Assembly: GCA_902806215.1 (NCBI GenBank)
Contig: CADCVT010000013.1
Coordinates: 1-12,030, forward strand
Reading direction: 5' to 3'
Length of the DNA stretch: 12,030 nt
DNA from: an uncultured Solirubrobacteraceae bacterium
GTDB taxonomy: Bacteria > Actinomycetota > Thermoleophilia > Solirubrobacterales > Solirubrobacteraceae
The notes beneath the pieces were generated by a model, which saw only the letters and a program-made list of their open reading frames with translations, was not told the origin of the DNA and did no database searches. Below are positions 10,459-12,030 of the stretch, piece by piece. The position numbers and the translations under genes were made by a program. Numbering within the stretch: the stretch's first letter is position 1; each line of letters begins with the position of its first letter.

Positions 10459-12030
10459 GGTGAGCCGGTCGCGCGAGTCGGCGTAGACGGTGTCGATGCC
10501 CGGCCCGCAGGTGACCTGGTCGACGCCGCCGCCGCGCGCGACGATCCGGTCGTTGCCGGCACCGCCGGCCACGCGGTCGTCGTCGTAGCCGCCGTTCAGG
10601 CGGTCGTTCCCGGGCCCGCCGCGGAGCAGATCCTGCCCGCGCCCACCCTCGAGCTCGTCGTCGCCCTCGCCGCCGTCGAGGGTGTCGCGGCCGAACCGGC
10701 CGAACAGCCGGTCGTTGCCGCCCTGGCCGACGAGCACGTCGTCCCCGCCGCGCCCCTCGAGGTCGTCGCCGCCGTCGCCGGCGACGCAGTAGTCGTCGCC
10801 CTCGGTGCCGAGCAGCGTCTCGGCCGACGGCGTCCCGCCATCGGTGCACGGCGCGTGGAGCACGCCAGGCTCGTCGTAGACGTGCTCACAGCCCTTCAGC
10901 CGTGACCGCTCGGCACTGAAGTTCACGAACACGATGTCCTCGCCGTCGCCGCACGACACCTCGTCCGGGCCCGATCCGCCCGCGAGGATGTCGTCGCCCG
11001 GACCGCCCGACACCGTGTCCTCCCCGCGCCCGCCGGACACGAAGTCGTCGCCCTCGCCGCCGGCGAGGTGGTCATCGCCAAAGCGCAGCTCGACCACCTG
11101 GTCGTTCCCCGGTCCGCCGTCGAGGCGGTCGTCGCCGTCGTCGCCGTCGAGCAGGTCGTTGCCGCGCTCGCCGGACAGGGTGTCGTCGCCGGTCCCGCCG
11201 TGCAGCGCGTCGCTGCCGTCGCCTCCGCGCAGGACGTCATCGGCCGAGGCGCCGGTGATGAGGTCGGCGAGCGGCCCTCCCAGGAGCCGTTGCGCCCCGA
11301 AGGAGCCGCGCAGCCGGCGCTGCGCCCCGAACGCGCCCGGCCGCGGCCGCGTCACGACGACCATCCGGACTGACTCCTCGCTCACACGACCGCTCGACGA
11401 CTTCAGCGTCAGCGCCACGTTCATCCGAAGCCGGCCGTCGGCCTCGAGCGCCTGCCGCGCGGGCGGCGGCAGCGCGAACGCCAGCTTGACCCAGGGATTG
11501 CTGGCCGACCGCGCGGTGGCCTCCGGCAGCTCCCAGCCCGGGGACCCTGGGCGCCAGCCGGCGACCGTCGCCTTCGCCACCGCGGTGGAGCCGCGTGCCG
11601 AGCGCAGCGCGACGTCGACCCCGCCGCGCAGGTAGACCGGGGTCTCGGAGATGTCGAACGCGTCGCGCCGCGACGTCCCGCGCGGCGGGGTCGGGCGCGC
11701 TCCGGACGGCGGCGGCGGGCCGCCGTACGGTCGCCCCCAACAGCATCCGCCGGTCTGCGGCTGCGGGTTCCACGCGACCCGGCTGCGGTCGTGATCGTGC
11801 GGCCACGACCGGCTGTGGTAGACGTCGAGCCGCCAGCGCGCCGCGTTCTCCGGCGCGCCGTCGTAGGTGTTGTCGTGATCGACCCGCGCGACGACGACCT
11901 CGCGGAAGCCGTCGCCGTCGAGGTCGCCCAGCGAAGCCACCACCTGGCTCCAGACCTCGTTCTCGTACGGGAACATCACGCCGCTGAACGGATAGGTCCG
12001 CTGACCGTCGAGGTAGCGGATGCCCTCGCC
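10417..12030 (-). CDS. FG-GAP/RTX calcium-binding protein, 5' end beyond window
   Basis: 537 residues are visible; the frame is open to the right edge, and coding-like sequence (YLDGQRTYPFSGVMFPYENEVW) precedes the first in-window GTG/ATG at about 11979, so the N terminus is outside. Order: one FG-GAP loop (VVASLGDLDGDGFREVVVARVD, 11929-11872), a Cys-Cys/Pro-rich stretch, a beta-rich module (about 11646-11350), then two RTX blocks (about 11262-10945 and 10818-10525). Each block ends in a two-Cys cap: VSCGDGEDIV to LKGCEHV, and VTCGPGIDTV to LTGCERV. It is probably an exported calcium-binding protein; no catalytic motif is seen. Its C terminus resembles that of the plus-strand gene, with which it converges (TAA at 10417-10419 overlapping TAG at 10418-10420). 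Likely a diverged paralogue. Confidence 0.87.
   Translation of the reverse strand, partial: GEGIRYLDGQRTYPFSGVMFPYENEVWSQVVASLGDLDGDGFREVVVARVDHDNTYDGAPENAARWRLDVYHSRSWPHDHDRSRVAWNPQPQTGGCCWGRPYGGPPPPSGARPTPPRGTSRRDAFDISETPVYLRGGVDVALRSARGSTAVAKATVAGWRPGSPGWELPEATARSASNPWVKLAFALPPPARQALEADGRLRMNVALTLKSSSGRVSEESVRMVVVTRPRPGAFGAQRRLRGSFGAQRLLGGPLADLITGASADDVLRGGDGSDALHGGTGDDTLSGERGNDLLDGDDGDDRLDGGPGNDQVVELRFGDDHLAGGEGDDFVSGGRGEDTVSGGPGDDILAGGSGPDEVSCGDGEDIVFVNFSAERSRLKGCEHVYDEPGVLHAPCTDGGTPSAETLLGTEGDDYCVAGDGGDDLEGRGGDDVLVGQGGNDRLFGRFGRDTLDGGEGDDELEGGRGQDLLRGGPGNDRLNGGYDDDRVAGGAGNDRIVARGGGVDQVTCGPGIDTVYADSRDRLTGCERVRRSGRRSR
10525..11262 (-). repeat. Two RTX repeat blocks in the minus-strand gene
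   Basis: Nine-codon GGxGxDxLx units in two blocks (11262-10945 and 10818-10525), separated by a cap plus a Cys-bearing spacer (APCTDGG to DDYCVAG). The two-block layout, each with its own cap, suggests duplication of a whole RTX-plus-cap unit. Confidence 0.85.

Noticed and set aside
7973..10849. A stop-free minus-strand frame of 958 codons opposite the FG-GAP/RTX gene
   Set aside because: Its apparent periodicity (VAAVA/VVA-type repeats) is only the mirror of the RTX repeats on the plus strand; the plus-strand gene has a signal peptide, ribosome binding site and recognised domains.
9611..11262. Possible CRISPR or noncoding tandem repeat array
   Set aside because: The repeats are degenerate, in frame and encode GGxGxD RTX units; there are no identical repeats with unique spacers.

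Overview
The window is very GC-rich chromosomal DNA with dense genes, frequent GTG starts and 4-base ATGA overlaps. Together with the Ala/Arg-rich proteome and secreted proteins that carry FG-GAP and RTX repeats with a two-cysteine end cap, this suggests an actinobacterium, most likely class Thermoleophilia (Solirubrobacterales). The lineage call is recognition by eye and has not been checked by a search.

Layout: (1) 1-726, minus strand, the N-terminal 242 residues of the lipid II flippase MurJ, running off the left edge. (2) 771-1043, plus strand, ribosomal protein S20 (rpsT), divergent from murJ across only 44 bases. (3) 1054-2841, minus, a secreted subtilisin-like (S8) serine protease that converges on rpsT with a 10-base gap. 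(4) 2917-7962, minus, a compact run read in the order comEA, comEC, VOC-family protein, small lipoprotein, holA. Two of its junctions are ATGA overlaps. (5) 8066-10420, plus, a secreted protein with seven FG-GAP calcium loops followed by RTX repeats. (6) 10417 to the right edge, minus, a second FG-GAP/RTX protein whose 5' end lies outside. It meets gene (5) tail to tail with overlapping stop codons. No stretch over about 105 bases lacks a gene.

How the genes work together: ComEA (membrane-anchored DNA receptor) and ComEC (DNA channel with a metallo-beta-lactamase-like domain) are the uptake core of natural transformation. Their link to holA (DNA polymerase III delta, clamp loader) and nearby rpsT is an old, widespread Gram-positive neighbourhood. 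Here a VOC protein and a lipoprotein are inserted between comEC and holA, and a secreted protease sits between holA and rpsT. MurJ serves cell-wall synthesis. The two RTX proteins are probably surface or secreted calcium-binding proteins. Their C termini are clearly related, and the second shares a beta-rich module with the protease.

I see no mobile element, CRISPR array, tRNA or rRNA. Nothing amounts to a clear new system. The points most worth a second look are the convergent paralogous RTX pair with its repeated cysteine cap, the same -10/7-base/GTG layout at comEA and holA, and the altered metal-ligand motif in ComEC.
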